A stretch of 28,305 nt of DNA from Chara braunii (Eukaryota; Streptophyta; Charophyceae; Charales; Characeae): positions 1,618,171-1,646,475 of the forward strand of contig BFEA01000004.1 in assembly GCA_003427395.1 (NCBI GenBank), read 5' to 3'. The position numbers and the translations under genes are program-made. The notes under the pieces were generated by a model. The model searched no databases, had not been told where the DNA came from, and saw only the letters and a list, made by a program, of their open reading frames with translations. This document shows, piece by piece, positions 9,776-18,755 of this stretch (within the stretch, counting starts at the first letter, position 1; every line of letters starts with the position of its first letter).

Positions 9776-10108
9776 ATCATACCTTGTCATTGCAAATTGA
9801 AACAATAGAGGTCGGAAATTTCTCACATGCAACCCGAGAGTATGTGAGGTTGTTACCCAACTTTGTTGGAAGTCGGGTCCAATGCCCAGTAGTTTTTTAT
9901 ATGGTAATTTTTTCAAAAAGATTAAAAATAGATAGACTCCTACACTAAGAAGAATACTTGGATTCCAAAATACTTAGCCTAAAATGGGTTTGAAACAAAT
10001 GACAATGTTATTTGGTATCTTCATGGTTTTGTGGTGTCTTATACTTCTTCTTACAGACTATAGAGTTATCCTGAGAGCACTTATCAGACAATAACATTTC
10101 AAAGTTTT
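9776..10108. other. AT-rich spacer, nothing recognised
   Basis: No coding, RNA or repeat signature seen. Confidence 0.5.
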
Positions 10109-10640
10109 TTGCTGTTTTTTTTTATTTTATTTAACCAGCCCCATTTATATTTTGGGAGGGTGTTATCGAGCGCATCGGTCCCGCAGGGGGACCCTCCCGG
10201 CCTTGTCACGCAGGATTTTGTAAGACTTGTCGCGAAGAGCATTTGCCACGCTGGCCGAGTGCACCAGCCGTACCTCTCACGAGCCCATACAACAGGATAG
10301 GGTCACGCGAGGCACAACTTACCTCCACCCGCGAGAGTTGTCACCATCCTTTGGGTGGGCATATCCCCGTCCAACTACCGAACCATGTGCGAAAACTTTT
10401 CGTATGAAATCACAGAGGTGGTCCGATCGAGGATGTTTCTCGTTCACTGTAGCATAGGGCGTACACAGGATTAATGCTTCAATCGGACCCACGTGCAAAT
10501 CGTCGTTAAAGGTGTTGATCTTTGGAACGTAATCCTACGCCGGTCGACTAGGACGATCATCTTAAACCGCCACTATCCCCGCCATCATAAATTAGGGGGG
10601 ACCGGTAACACATGTCCATGAGGGTTACCGGTAGCACAAT
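10109..10640 (-). other. GC-richer block with T-rich edge, possible retroposed insert
   Basis: The block differs from its AT-rich surroundings. Read on the minus strand it ends in an A-rich tail (TTAAATAAAATAAAAAAAAA, about 10113-10133). It holds an 8-bp inverted pair GGGAGGGT/ACCCTCCC (10154-10161 with 10191-10198), an overlapping GGTCCC/GGGACC stem, and a perfect 9-bp stem ACCGGTAAC/GTTACCGGT (10601-10632). No tRNA head, RT motif or long open frame is seen, so the class is unknown. Confidence 0.35.
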
Positions 10641-10740
10641 GGGGGGGACTAGCGGAGTGACAAAATTTAAAGATGTATCGAATTGAGCCCGTGATTTATT
10701 TTGGGATTGATTTTTTATTTTTTTTAATAATATTTTTTTT

Positions 10741-11010
10741 ATAAAGATCGTGATAGAATTTACAGACCCTCGAATTTCAGTCGTTTTTTTTAGCGCAAAA
10801 AATCACGAAAGTTGGGTTACTTTCCCCGTTGACTCGTATGTGGTAGAGTAACAAAAATACAAAATGTGACGAAACGGCGCGACATTTACTTCATGGTCTA
10901 AATGTTGTTGTTGTTTTTTTTTCTTGGAAAAATCACGACCTAAACTACAGGATCTCAAATTTTCAGATTGTTTCATCCATGTTTTTTAGAGTGAAAAATC
11001 GCGAAAGTCT
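10741..11010 (+). repeat. Two diverged copies of an about 80-bp segment, 185 bp apart
   Basis: The 10741-10815 segment and the 10926-11010 segment share, in order, AAAGATCGTGA/AAAAATCACGA, ACAG..CTC.AATTTCAG, TTTTTTAG(A/C)G and GAAAAATC(A/G)CGAAAGT. Identity is moderate, so the duplication is old. No coding content. Confidence 0.55.
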
Positions 11011-11179
11011 GCGCTTGAAAATTCTTGAAGTGAACCCGCCTGCGTCTGTCAGTCGTCGCCCCCCCCCCAAATTGCTAATAGGTTTTTGTCTCAAATCTGT
11101 GAAATTGCTTTTTCCAATAAATGTTCGCTTCATTTTTTTATGTTATTTGTTCTTGTAACTGGTTTTGGGTGAGTGTTAT

Positions 11180-11340
11180 TGGAGTAGTAGGTCTTGCTCT
11201 TAACTTATCTTCAAAAGGGAAACAACCCAGATCACAAGCTAAGGCCCCTAAATGACCGCTAAGCGGTGAAGGAGGTGAGAGTGCAAAGACAATCAGTAGG
11301 TTTGCCTAGAAGCAGCCATCCTTAAAAGAGTTGTAATAAC
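11180..11340 (+). pseudogene. Plastid/cyanobacterial-type 23S rRNA fragment
   Basis: About 125 bases from AAAGGGAAACAACCCAGATC to the AAAGAGTTGTAATAA segment follow the 23S rRNA region of the GTPase-associated centre (around helices 42-44). Blocks recognised: AAGGCCCCTAAATGACCGCT, AGTGCAAAGACAATCAG and GGTTTGCCTAGAAGCAGCCA. From memory of the family, AGTGCAAAGACA and GGTTTGCCTAGAAGC are plastid/cyanobacterial rather than mitochondrial or nuclear variants. Similarity stops abruptly after AAGAGTTGTAATAA, where an intact gene continues with TAGCTCACTG. The match before 11215 is weak. I interpret it as a nuclear plastid insertion (NUPT) relic; rRNA identity is firm, organelle origin likely, nuclear location inferred. 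Confidence 0.8.
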
Positions 11341-12330
11341 CCGGTCCCTAAGGCCAAAAAGGTCGATTTAAGGTCGACGGGGATAATAGTGGTTTAACCA
11401 CATAATACGCTGTTTAACCAAAACTCGAGTCTACTTACAATATCGCGCCTAGTATTTTTTTCCACTTGAGTTATAACTATTCTCTTGCTTGAGCACAAAG
11501 ATGTCGCGCACAAGACTTCGCGTAAATAATTGTCCTTTCGTCATGCGTGAATAAGTGAACAATCGTCATGACGCAGTACTTTATAATGCCCAGAAACATA
11601 TGATTCCCTTTTAACCGTGGGATTGCATTCGACGCTCATGTGTTGGCTGACGCGCACGCTAAAGGGTCAATCCTTTAGCGAGCGCCGAAGGGGACTGAGC
11701 ACCTTGCCATCTTCTGCACCTTGTTGTACCCCAAATAGAGTACTAAGATAAGATGACACTGGGGGTAGAAGGGAACTTGAAGTGGTGGTGAGTTGTCTGG
11801 CGCACCAACAACAACACGCTAACCTTTCTATCCGGAACCTTATCGTTCCACCAATATAACTTTAAAGAAGGAAAATCAAATTCTCTTGTGCGCCCGATCG
11901 TGTAATTATTCGTAGGCCAAGGCCTATGCGAAACCACGCGTGCACAAACTATGACATTCGTACGCAAGGAAATGGTCAAGTCGCTCGCCGTTCCTTTGCG
12001 AGTGCCCCTAGTCATAACGTGTTCCACACAAGACTTCCAGTGTAGCTCGCGCACGGAATTATTTAAGAAGGACGCATGTACGATAAAAATCATAATATTC
12101 AGATATGCGAACTCTTAGGACCGACTGTCCTTGCGACGCTTCACATGTTACCCACAATTCGCTCACCTCTACGCGGGTTTCAGTGTTAGGTCCGACACTC
12201 AAATGTCAGATATGAGGTATCGTGAAGGATATTTCCTTCACGATATTGAACAACTAAAGGATAAGTTGTTCAACCCTCGTGGCGCCTCTGACCCCAAGAC
12301 AGAGCGCCACGAGAGGCAGTGTGTAAACGT
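11341..12330. repeat. Hairpin-rich segment
   Basis: At least seven short stem-loops occur in under 1 kb. The strongest are: GCGC-A-CGCTAAAGG with CCTTTAGCG-A-GCGC (11652-11685, 13 bp around one A-A mismatch); CGTAGGCC/GGCCTATG (11911-11928); CGCTCGC/GCGAGTG (11982-12004); AGGAC/GTCCT (12117-12131); and the four at 12182-12313. The surroundings are not GC-rich enough for this density to be trivial. No protein domain is recognised in the overlapping open frames (for example 11743-12093 minus). Dense short palindromes are known in some algal organelle genomes, and the segment abuts the plastid rRNA fossil, so organelle origin is one explanation. Confidence 0.65.
12182..12313. other. Array of four stem-loops, three of them abutting
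   Basis: Stem 1: AGTGT/ACACT (12182-12199). Stem 2: TATCGTGAAGGA/TCCTTCACGATA, 12 perfect pairs, 4-base loop (12218-12245). Stem 3 starts at the very next base: TTGAACAACT/AGTTGTTCAA, 10 perfect pairs, 8-base loop (12246-12273). Stem 4: CTCGTGGCGC/GCGCCACGAG plus inner TCTG/CAGA past a one-base bulge, 14 pairs (12276-12313). The stems are unrelated in sequence, so this is not one repeated palindrome. Confidence 0.85.
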
Positions 12331-12516
12331 TCATCGCTTAAAAATTTTCTTTTATGCTGAGCTGGAACCTAGAATGTGCTTGACAAGGATTTCGAATTTT
12401 AAGTTCAAGACCAACATCCAGCAAATTAAATTAAATAGCAAAAACAAACATGTGGATTATCGCGAGTATCACACGAATTATGCATATACACATTCACTTG
12501 CCGATAATAATTACGC

Positions 12517-12537
12517 AAAAAAAAAAAAAAAAAAAAA
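12517..12537. repeat. Poly-A tract (21 bases)
   Basis: Uninterrupted A run. It explains the poly-lysine in the 12131-12661 open frame, which I do not accept as a gene. Confidence 0.95.
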
Positions 12538-12880
12538 GGTTTGTGTGACATCTGACGGTCACTCTCACAACGATATTGTGGTTTGTCTATCTACATTCAC
12601 GCAATATACAGGCAATCAAGGCTCAATCCAGAATCTTTCATGCATACTTGGAATCACATAAAGTCTAAACATGAACTTCATACACAATAAGGGAGTCAAC
12701 TTCACCGTTTTCTGCGACCCATACCTTGCATTACGCACACAAGCCCGAACAACTTTCCACAATCTCACAACAAAGTTACTCCGTTTTTGTAAAAATAACC
12801 ACTTAAAAAAAGTATGGGTGAAAACCTCAAGAAACATGAGAAACTCATAAGAGCTAAGGTTTAAGGTTAAAAAAAAAAAC

Positions 12881-13390
12881 ATTTTCACAAAAAAATAAAA
12901 TTGAAAAAATATTTCATTGAAAAAGATCCTTCATATTTAAAAATTATTATTTCAATGTTCGTCCAATGATAAAATTTTCAATTTTGTTTAATACGTTTCT
13001 GTATAAAAATGAGTTTTTTCTTCCACATACATCTATTTGTTGAAGATGGAATGGAAGTCTGGACGAGTTTAGAAAATGCCTTAATTATCCTTTGAATCTA
13101 TTACAATAGGTATCTTCTTCTAATTTAGATAGGATTAACTCATTTATGATTGAAAATCCTTATATAGAATGACATTTCAATTAAAATATTTAATGAACTT
13201 ATCCAGACTTTCATTTCATTTTTAGTATGCAGTTCAAATAAGAAGGGATACCCCATTCTTGGAAGAAAAATTTTCAAGGTAGACGGAAAATTAAAAAAAT
13301 AGAATGAATTTTTTTAAGATGGAATGAAAATTTAAAATTTAGAATGTAACTATAAAATGATTATTTAATTCTGATAATTTTTTTTGTTAA
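12881..13390 (+). mobile_element. Foldback (MITE-like) repeat, copy 1
   Basis: It matches 14988-15460 in direct orientation over most of its length, sharing for example CCTTCATATTTA, CAATGTTCGT, CTACATCTATTTGTT-type and AGATGGAATGAAAATTT blocks. It contains its own inverted pair: 13048-13087 (GGAATGGAAGTCTGGACGAG...) pairs with 13179-13217 (...CCAGACTTTCATTTC), a stem of about 39 positions with a minority of mismatches and a loop of about 90 bases. No transposase frame is present. This fits a non-autonomous foldback DNA element; the superfamily cannot be assigned because terminal motifs and target duplications are unclear. Confidence 0.7.
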
Positions 13391-13625
13391 ATTGAGATGC
13401 AGAAGTATGTAAGTTGCGTTCTAAGCCGACCATAATCAAAGGATAATAGAAGAGAGATCCTTTGTAGGATCACTCCGAACGAATTGAGTCTTCAATAAAA
13501 AGCGTAGAGGTGCATCATAGTATAAGTAAAAAAAAACAAAGTTTTGGGAACATCCTCCCTAAACAGGGTGGATTGTCAAATTTATCATAGCAGAAAATAA
13601 TGTAACTCTCCAAATTTCATAATAT

Positions 13626-13775
13626 TTCGGCACCACTTCTCGTAGGAAATGCATCTTTCAAAAAATTTTATAAGTTCGAAAATGACTAACTCCTTTTTAT
13701 TTGTAAAAAGTTCGGTAGCGTTTCCCGCTGGAAAGGAAAATTATAGAGATTTATACAAAGTTGAAAATGCATAAG
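13626..13775 (+). repeat. Diverged tandem duplicate, about 80-bp period
   Basis: TTCGGCACC.CTTCTCGTAGGAAA...TTTATAAGTTCGAAAATG is followed by TTCGGTAGCGTTTCCCGCTGGAAA...TTTATACAAAGTTGAAAATG. Matches are interspersed with substitutions. No coding content. Confidence 0.5.
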
Positions 13776-14159
13776 CAAAGTATAACTATACTTGGGATTA
13801 ACTTCTTACACTCACTTGATAATTAGAACTGAAGATAGTCTACACGACGCTTCTTTGAAGATGATATCGTGAGCTAACACCATTCCTAACTTCTCTAGCA
13901 TGGTCAGTCTGATCTTTTTCAAGTTTCAAGCGTCCCTCTCATCATCCATCTTACCTATCTATAACTTTAACACTCAACAGACATCGAAATCACTAAGCTA
14001 TTAAAATAATATTCCAAAGATAAACCACCAAAGACACACACAAGTGAGCACAATAACATCTCTTGTTAACCCTCAGATTCCTTTCCAGATTACATAATTC
14101 GTTTCAGTCTCACGTTATTACCCTTTCACCTTTCATTATATAAAACATAGGATCAAACA

Positions 14160-14600
14160 ACTCAACTTATGGGTATGACTGAACTAACTAAATTATATGA
14201 TAAGGCAACACCAACTTGTGGTATCCTAGTCTGGTAGAACAAGTAAAAGTAAAGCATATGACCACACTTGACCAACTTATGGTGTGACTAACTTATGCCT
14301 AGACGATTAACATAAGGCGTATGACCGAGCCGCACTAACTTATGGTGAGGTTGATCCGCCTAAACATTCGACATAAACAAATAATCGGACCACCGAAACT
14401 TATGAGGAAGTCCAACCTTTGTCCGAACAAACGACAAAAAACATATAACTATAACACACCAACTTATGGTATGTCTAGTCAGCCAAGACAATGGCATATA
14501 ACATAGAACTAGGCTACGAAACTTACGGGTAGTCCGACATGTTTAGACAAGCAACATGAGCGTATGACTGAACGGCCCCCAATTTATGGGTTTGCTCAAC
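14160..14600 (+). repeat. About 61-bp degenerate minisatellite
   Basis: The anchor AACTTATGG (or a 1-2 base variant) recurs at 14213, 14274, 14337, 14397, 14461, 14520 and 14581, spacing 59-64 bases, with an earlier copy at 14164. Each unit continues with a tgactAGTC/AAgTCC-like segment, then a ..tagACAA..aaCATA block and a .cgtatgACC.. block. Isolated units follow at 14673, about 14787, 14893, about 15480, about 15603 and about 15664. Units are old and diverged, typical of a non-coding satellite. Confidence 0.85.
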
Positions 14601-14987
14601 CTCCACAACACATACATTCAACAAGTAAGATCACATTTTCATTCTCTCTTCCGACAGATGGTCGTATCACTCCAACTTATGGAGATCCCCAACCAAGTCT
14701 CAATTATGTTTTTTTTTAAAATAGTCAATTTTTATATTATCTCTCTACATGTTTTCCTAACATGGGTATAAGACCGAACTATCCAACTTCTGGATGAATC
14801 CAGCCTGTCCAAAGTTACCTCTCAATTTTATACTCTGAATCTTATTTCTTTTCTGTTTTTGTCTTCTACTCGCTTATATGGTTAGATCTCCCAACTTATG
14901 GCTCTTAGCCTACCAATAATATAATACATAAATAAATATATCATATTTTATACTTTGGTTCCACTTATGTTCACGACTCATAACATC

Positions 14988-15460
14988 AAAATTCCCACAA
15001 GAAATGAAAGTTGAAAAAACATTCCATAAAAAAAAAAATCCTTCATATTTATAAATTGTAATTCCAATGTTCGTTTAATTCTAAAATGTTCAATTTAATT
15101 TGACAAGTTCCCGTATAAATATGAGTTTTCCCTTCCAACTACATCTATTTGTTTAAGGTGGAATGAAAGTCTGAACGAGTTTATGAAATATTTTAATTAG
15201 ACTTTCATTCTACGACAACAAATATCTTCTAATTTAAATTAGATTGACCTATTTACGAATGAAAATCCTTACTTAGAATGACAGTCTAATCAAAATATTT
15301 TATTTCCAAAAAAAAAATGGGGTATCCCTTCTTATTTGAACTGCACGCTAGAGATGGAATGAAAGTAAAAAATGACATTTTTTAAGATGGAATGAAAATT
15401 TGAAATTTAGAATGTAATTTTACTCTAAAATTATTATTTAATCCTGTGAATTTTTTCTAT
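14988..15460 (+). mobile_element. Foldback (MITE-like) repeat, copy 2
   Basis: Direct-orientation relative of 12881-13390, about 2.1 kb away. One internal block is inverted relative to copy 1: 15317-15344 is the perfect 28-base reverse complement of 13229-13256. This is understandable if the element has a palindromic architecture and one arm has been exchanged. Its internal stem is truncated by an A-run at 15308-15317. The two copies bracket the 61-bp satellite. Confidence 0.7.
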
Positions 15461-16388
15461 TTCATGACGTGGTCACACGAACTTATGGTGTGACTAGTCT
15501 TTGTCTGTGTCCCCCTCATAAATAAACATAGTACTTGATACACGCACTTAGAATGTGTCAAACTCTGTTCTTTAAGGAAAAAAATAAGGAGTCTAAGTGT
15601 CCGACTTATGAGTTTCATCCTCCGTTAAGAAACGACACTTAAAACATGCAATCGGATCGTCAAACGTATGGAGTGGTCGAACCTCTGAAAATTAAGCACA
15701 CTTCCCAATATACAAAAAAAAAACATAGCATTGAGCTCACATACTCAGAATGGACTCAACCTTTGGTAGACCGCTCAGTCACAAACAAAATCAATTTTCC
15801 TTCCGCCTTTCCCCATTCATTATATCTGAATTTTCATAAATAATATGAATTTTGACACATACTCATTAATTTACTTTTCAAATCAAGTCTTGAAATTTAA
15901 ACAAACAAATGTAATAAGCTTTCTTAGTCATACCTTCAGACAAATAGAGAGTTGTATATTTTAAGGGATGGGATCACACACGTAAAACGATCATTATATT
16001 TGTGTGTTCCCTGCCTCTAGAATCCCGCATGAGCTTCGACAGAGCTCTTACAATCGGTGGGCTTACCTCCCACAAGGTCTTGCTGAGGATTACGGTTTTT
16101 CAATCTCGTCTGCATCCTTCCTCTCCGAACCAATTGGACTCGACTTAGGATAAGAAGGGAAAAGGTAGAGATCATTGGGTCTCTCAAATGCAAGGAGGGT
16201 GCCAAAAAACTTGCGCGAGAGGGCCTTGCAACCTTCAATCACCTGATGGCCCTACAAAGGTGGTCATAAAGCGCAGTGCAGACGGCTCGACCTTGGTCAG
16301 AACGCAGAGTAACAACCCCCCATGACAACCCTTTAAGTAGCAGCAGTGGCCCCTTCTGACCAAACCGCCACTATGTAGCTTATAAAGG
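15461..16388. other. Spacer with stray satellite units
   Basis: Stray 61-bp satellite units occur up to about 15690. After that I see only short stems (GTGGG/CCCAC, 16057-16073) and no domain. The 15646-15843 plus and 16017-16456 minus frames are not recognised. Confidence 0.5.
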
Positions 16389-16432
16389 TTGCGCTCGAAT
16401 AGAGCACACCCCTTTGCTCTATTTGAACGCAA
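16389..16432. other. 17-bp near-perfect hairpin
   Basis: TTGCGCTCGAATAGAGC (16389-16405) pairs with GCTCTATTTGAACGCAA (16416-16432) with one mismatch and one G-T wobble; loop 10 bases. It is too short for a normal plant microRNA precursor and has no T-tract after it. Function unknown. Confidence 0.8.
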
Positions 16433-16838
16433 GCAAAATGTAGCAAAACTCAACAAAACACAATATGCACAGTAATACTTAGTGGCGTCGCATCAACTTG
16501 ATTCCCACTGTTTAAAATAGCTGGTTCGTTCTAAAACGATTGCAACCTCGGCAGTCTTGGTAGAAAACTTGTTGGGCTCCGTTAGCATAACTAAGAACCA
16601 AAATGACATGCATCAGCATTAACCTGCTGTTGAAAGCAACACATCACTACGGATTGCAGAAACAAAACAATGTCAATATAGCCTAAACTATTGATGGGAA
16701 AATTTCAGGTTTGTCGTAGCTGTAAAAAAAAACTAGACTGTGTTGTTTGCGAGCTCAGTTCTCCCTGCTACAAAATTTCAAATGTGTTGTTTGTGATATG
16801 TGGACAACTCGTCCAAGTTTCATAGGCACTTAAGCCTG

Positions 16839-16922
16839 AGTGGAAATAGGTTGCCTGACGGAGCCACCATCTAAGTAACTAGTGGAAATAGGCTGCTTGA
16901 CGGAGCCACCGTTTAACCAACT
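16839..16922 (+). repeat. 42-bp tandem duplication
   Basis: AGTGGAAATAGG.TGC.TGACG followed by GAGCCACC occurs twice at an exact 42-base offset (16839-16880 and 16881-16922), with a few substitutions towards the end of each unit. Confidence 0.9.
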
Positions 16923-18591
16923 AAGTATACGATCTATAGCAGACCTAACCAATTAGACACCAACTTGGAATCAGCAACGCCCCTACTAAACAACAATGAT
17001 ACAACTTTGAGTAAGGACAACAATACTCGTGAATAAAGCAGCAACTGACCGGACTTCGAATCGTGCCTAGGTTGGGACTTCCTCTCGCTATTCTTCAATG
17101 TTTCACACCCTTGATCAAAACTTTCGTCTAGACTCAAGCATGCTAAGTATCAATCAATGGTCACACACTGCCACCCTACCTCATTTTCAAAAATAGGAGA
17201 ATGCAGCTTCAAACAATGAAAGAAACAACTTTCTTTAACACTCTTACTAATAAACAATGATCAACGAAATGAAGGTGGTGCCCTCACGTCTGAAGAGGGT
17301 GACCACGAAGATTCTGACCCCCACTTCCTAATCTGTGCAAATGAGAATGTATGTTTTGCCTAAATATAGTCCGATGCATCCAAAGTTCTGCTAGTAATCA
17401 CGACGACGAATCTGATTTCCCATGCACCTAACCGCCTACGTGCTTTGGTGTATTCGAAGGAAGAAAGAGCTTGACTGTCGGAGCAAGAACCACGAAGAGG
17501 ACAGGCAATAACTCACTCTCCACTGAGATCTTGACGAACACCAAGTAACTCATCATCAGCGAGGCGGTTACTGCTCTCAAACTGAGGATTGTAATGACGG
17601 GTACCGCTTGGATTGCATCGACTGTACGTGGTCACCGGATCTAGCGTCACTAGTACTCACTAAATGTGCAAAAATGAAAACGAGTTTTCCCGTATAAGGG
17701 GTCCGAGTACATCCACCACTTGGACACAAGTACGATATCGGGAAAAGCTACCATATGCAATACCTTGGAGGTGACTGCGAGTAGTACTGTGACTATGATG
17801 GTGACCATGAATCAACAATACAACCAGCACCAGTATCCCGATGGGGATCTCTGTGACGAACATGTAGGTCCCCTTTTCTCTCTCCCTCTACAACGCGCGC
17901 ACACATTTACACACTCCTTTCAACTTCACTCTCTCTCCTCGGCTCAATTTCCTCCCTCTCATTCCTGGCGTATCTTCCCTTATTGTTAGTCTTTGGTAGA
18001 AGTATTATTTTTTCCTCTATTTTTTTTTATAGTGTGCACGCTTGCTTTGCTTTCGTTTGCTCCCCTTTCCCTCCGTGTTTGCTTTCTCTCGTGAGCTATC
18101 ATCCTCCTCACGATCTTTCTCTTCACAATTTAGCGCAACTTTCCATTTGTTAGTCCGATAGCGCTTTGACCAACGAAATAAAAGAAAAATTCCCCTCCAT
18201 GCTCGTGCAACTTGCCTTAAGTAGCATCCTCCAACAATGTTCGGTAGACTCTTTAGAGGACTACCCGATTGCAAGTGGGCCAGGTAAACCTTCCCTGTAT
18301 CGTTCCAACGTTAACGGGTCTCTCGAAGGACTAGGTCACAGGCAACTGCCTCGGGGTATCATCATCGAACCGACCGACCATAGATAATTCAATTTTGTAT
18401 TATCTTGGGCATTTGATTGTATCTGGATCCAAACTCAAGTCTGTCTTTCAACATTTCATGGGTGTACCAACTGAGCGAGGCATATTGACCACATCGTCGG
18501 TCTCAATACCAGTAGCAGTCTCGGTCCCAGAAACGGGATTTTAAGAAAAATAAAAATATAATAATAAAATAAAGAAGGATAAAATACGAGG
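16923..18591. other. No gene recognised; candidate ORFs unsupported
   Basis: Two plus-strand frames, 17720-17989 and 18166-18387, are free of obvious low complexity but show no domain I know. A pyrimidine-rich stretch (about 17874-18120, many CTCTCT) lies between them and could be a leader, but no start, splice or poly-A signal pattern ties these together. I do not call a gene. Confidence 0.4.
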
Positions 18592-18755
18592 GAGTCACGA
18601 AAATGAGTTATAATTGTGCAATAGGCCAAGATGCAATTTTGAATTGCAGTTCGAGCAATGTATACAACCCAACTTTCTGCCCAGGTAGGGTGCCCCAACT
18701 GCAATTGTGAACTGTATTTTGCCCCATAGTGCAGTTCGAACTCATTTTGTGACTC
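18592..18755. mobile_element. Long imperfect inverted repeat (about 66-bp arms, 30-base loop)
   Basis: The left arm 18592-18660 and right arm 18691-18755 align as reverse complements at about 49 of 66 positions. The outer ends GAGTCAC/GTGACTC and the inner block AATTGCAGTT/AACTGCAATT are perfect. The flanks are A/T-rich. It fits a small foldback MITE or a transcribed hairpin. No target-site duplication is evident. Confidence 0.7.

Noticed and set aside
10212-10255. Similarity to nuclear 18S rRNA (GCGAAGAGCATTTGCCA) and, at 10491, to 26S rRNA (ACGTGCAAATCGT)
   Set aside because: Matches are limited to short stretches and the flanks do not follow rRNA at all, so chance similarity is more likely.
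12131-12661. 176-codon plus-strand frame, the longest plus-strand frame in the window
   Set aside because: It covers the abutting hairpins and a poly-A run (poly-Lys), has no recognisable domain, and its composition does not look coding.
14160-14600. CRISPR-like array
   Set aside because: Anchors recur at about 61 bases, but the units are similar along their whole length and diverged, with no identical repeat plus unique spacer pattern; this is a satellite.
12881-15460. LTR retrotransposon with the two direct repeats as LTRs
   Set aside because: No TG...CA ends, primer-binding site, polypurine tract or gag/pol remnants between them, and the repeats contain internal foldback stems.
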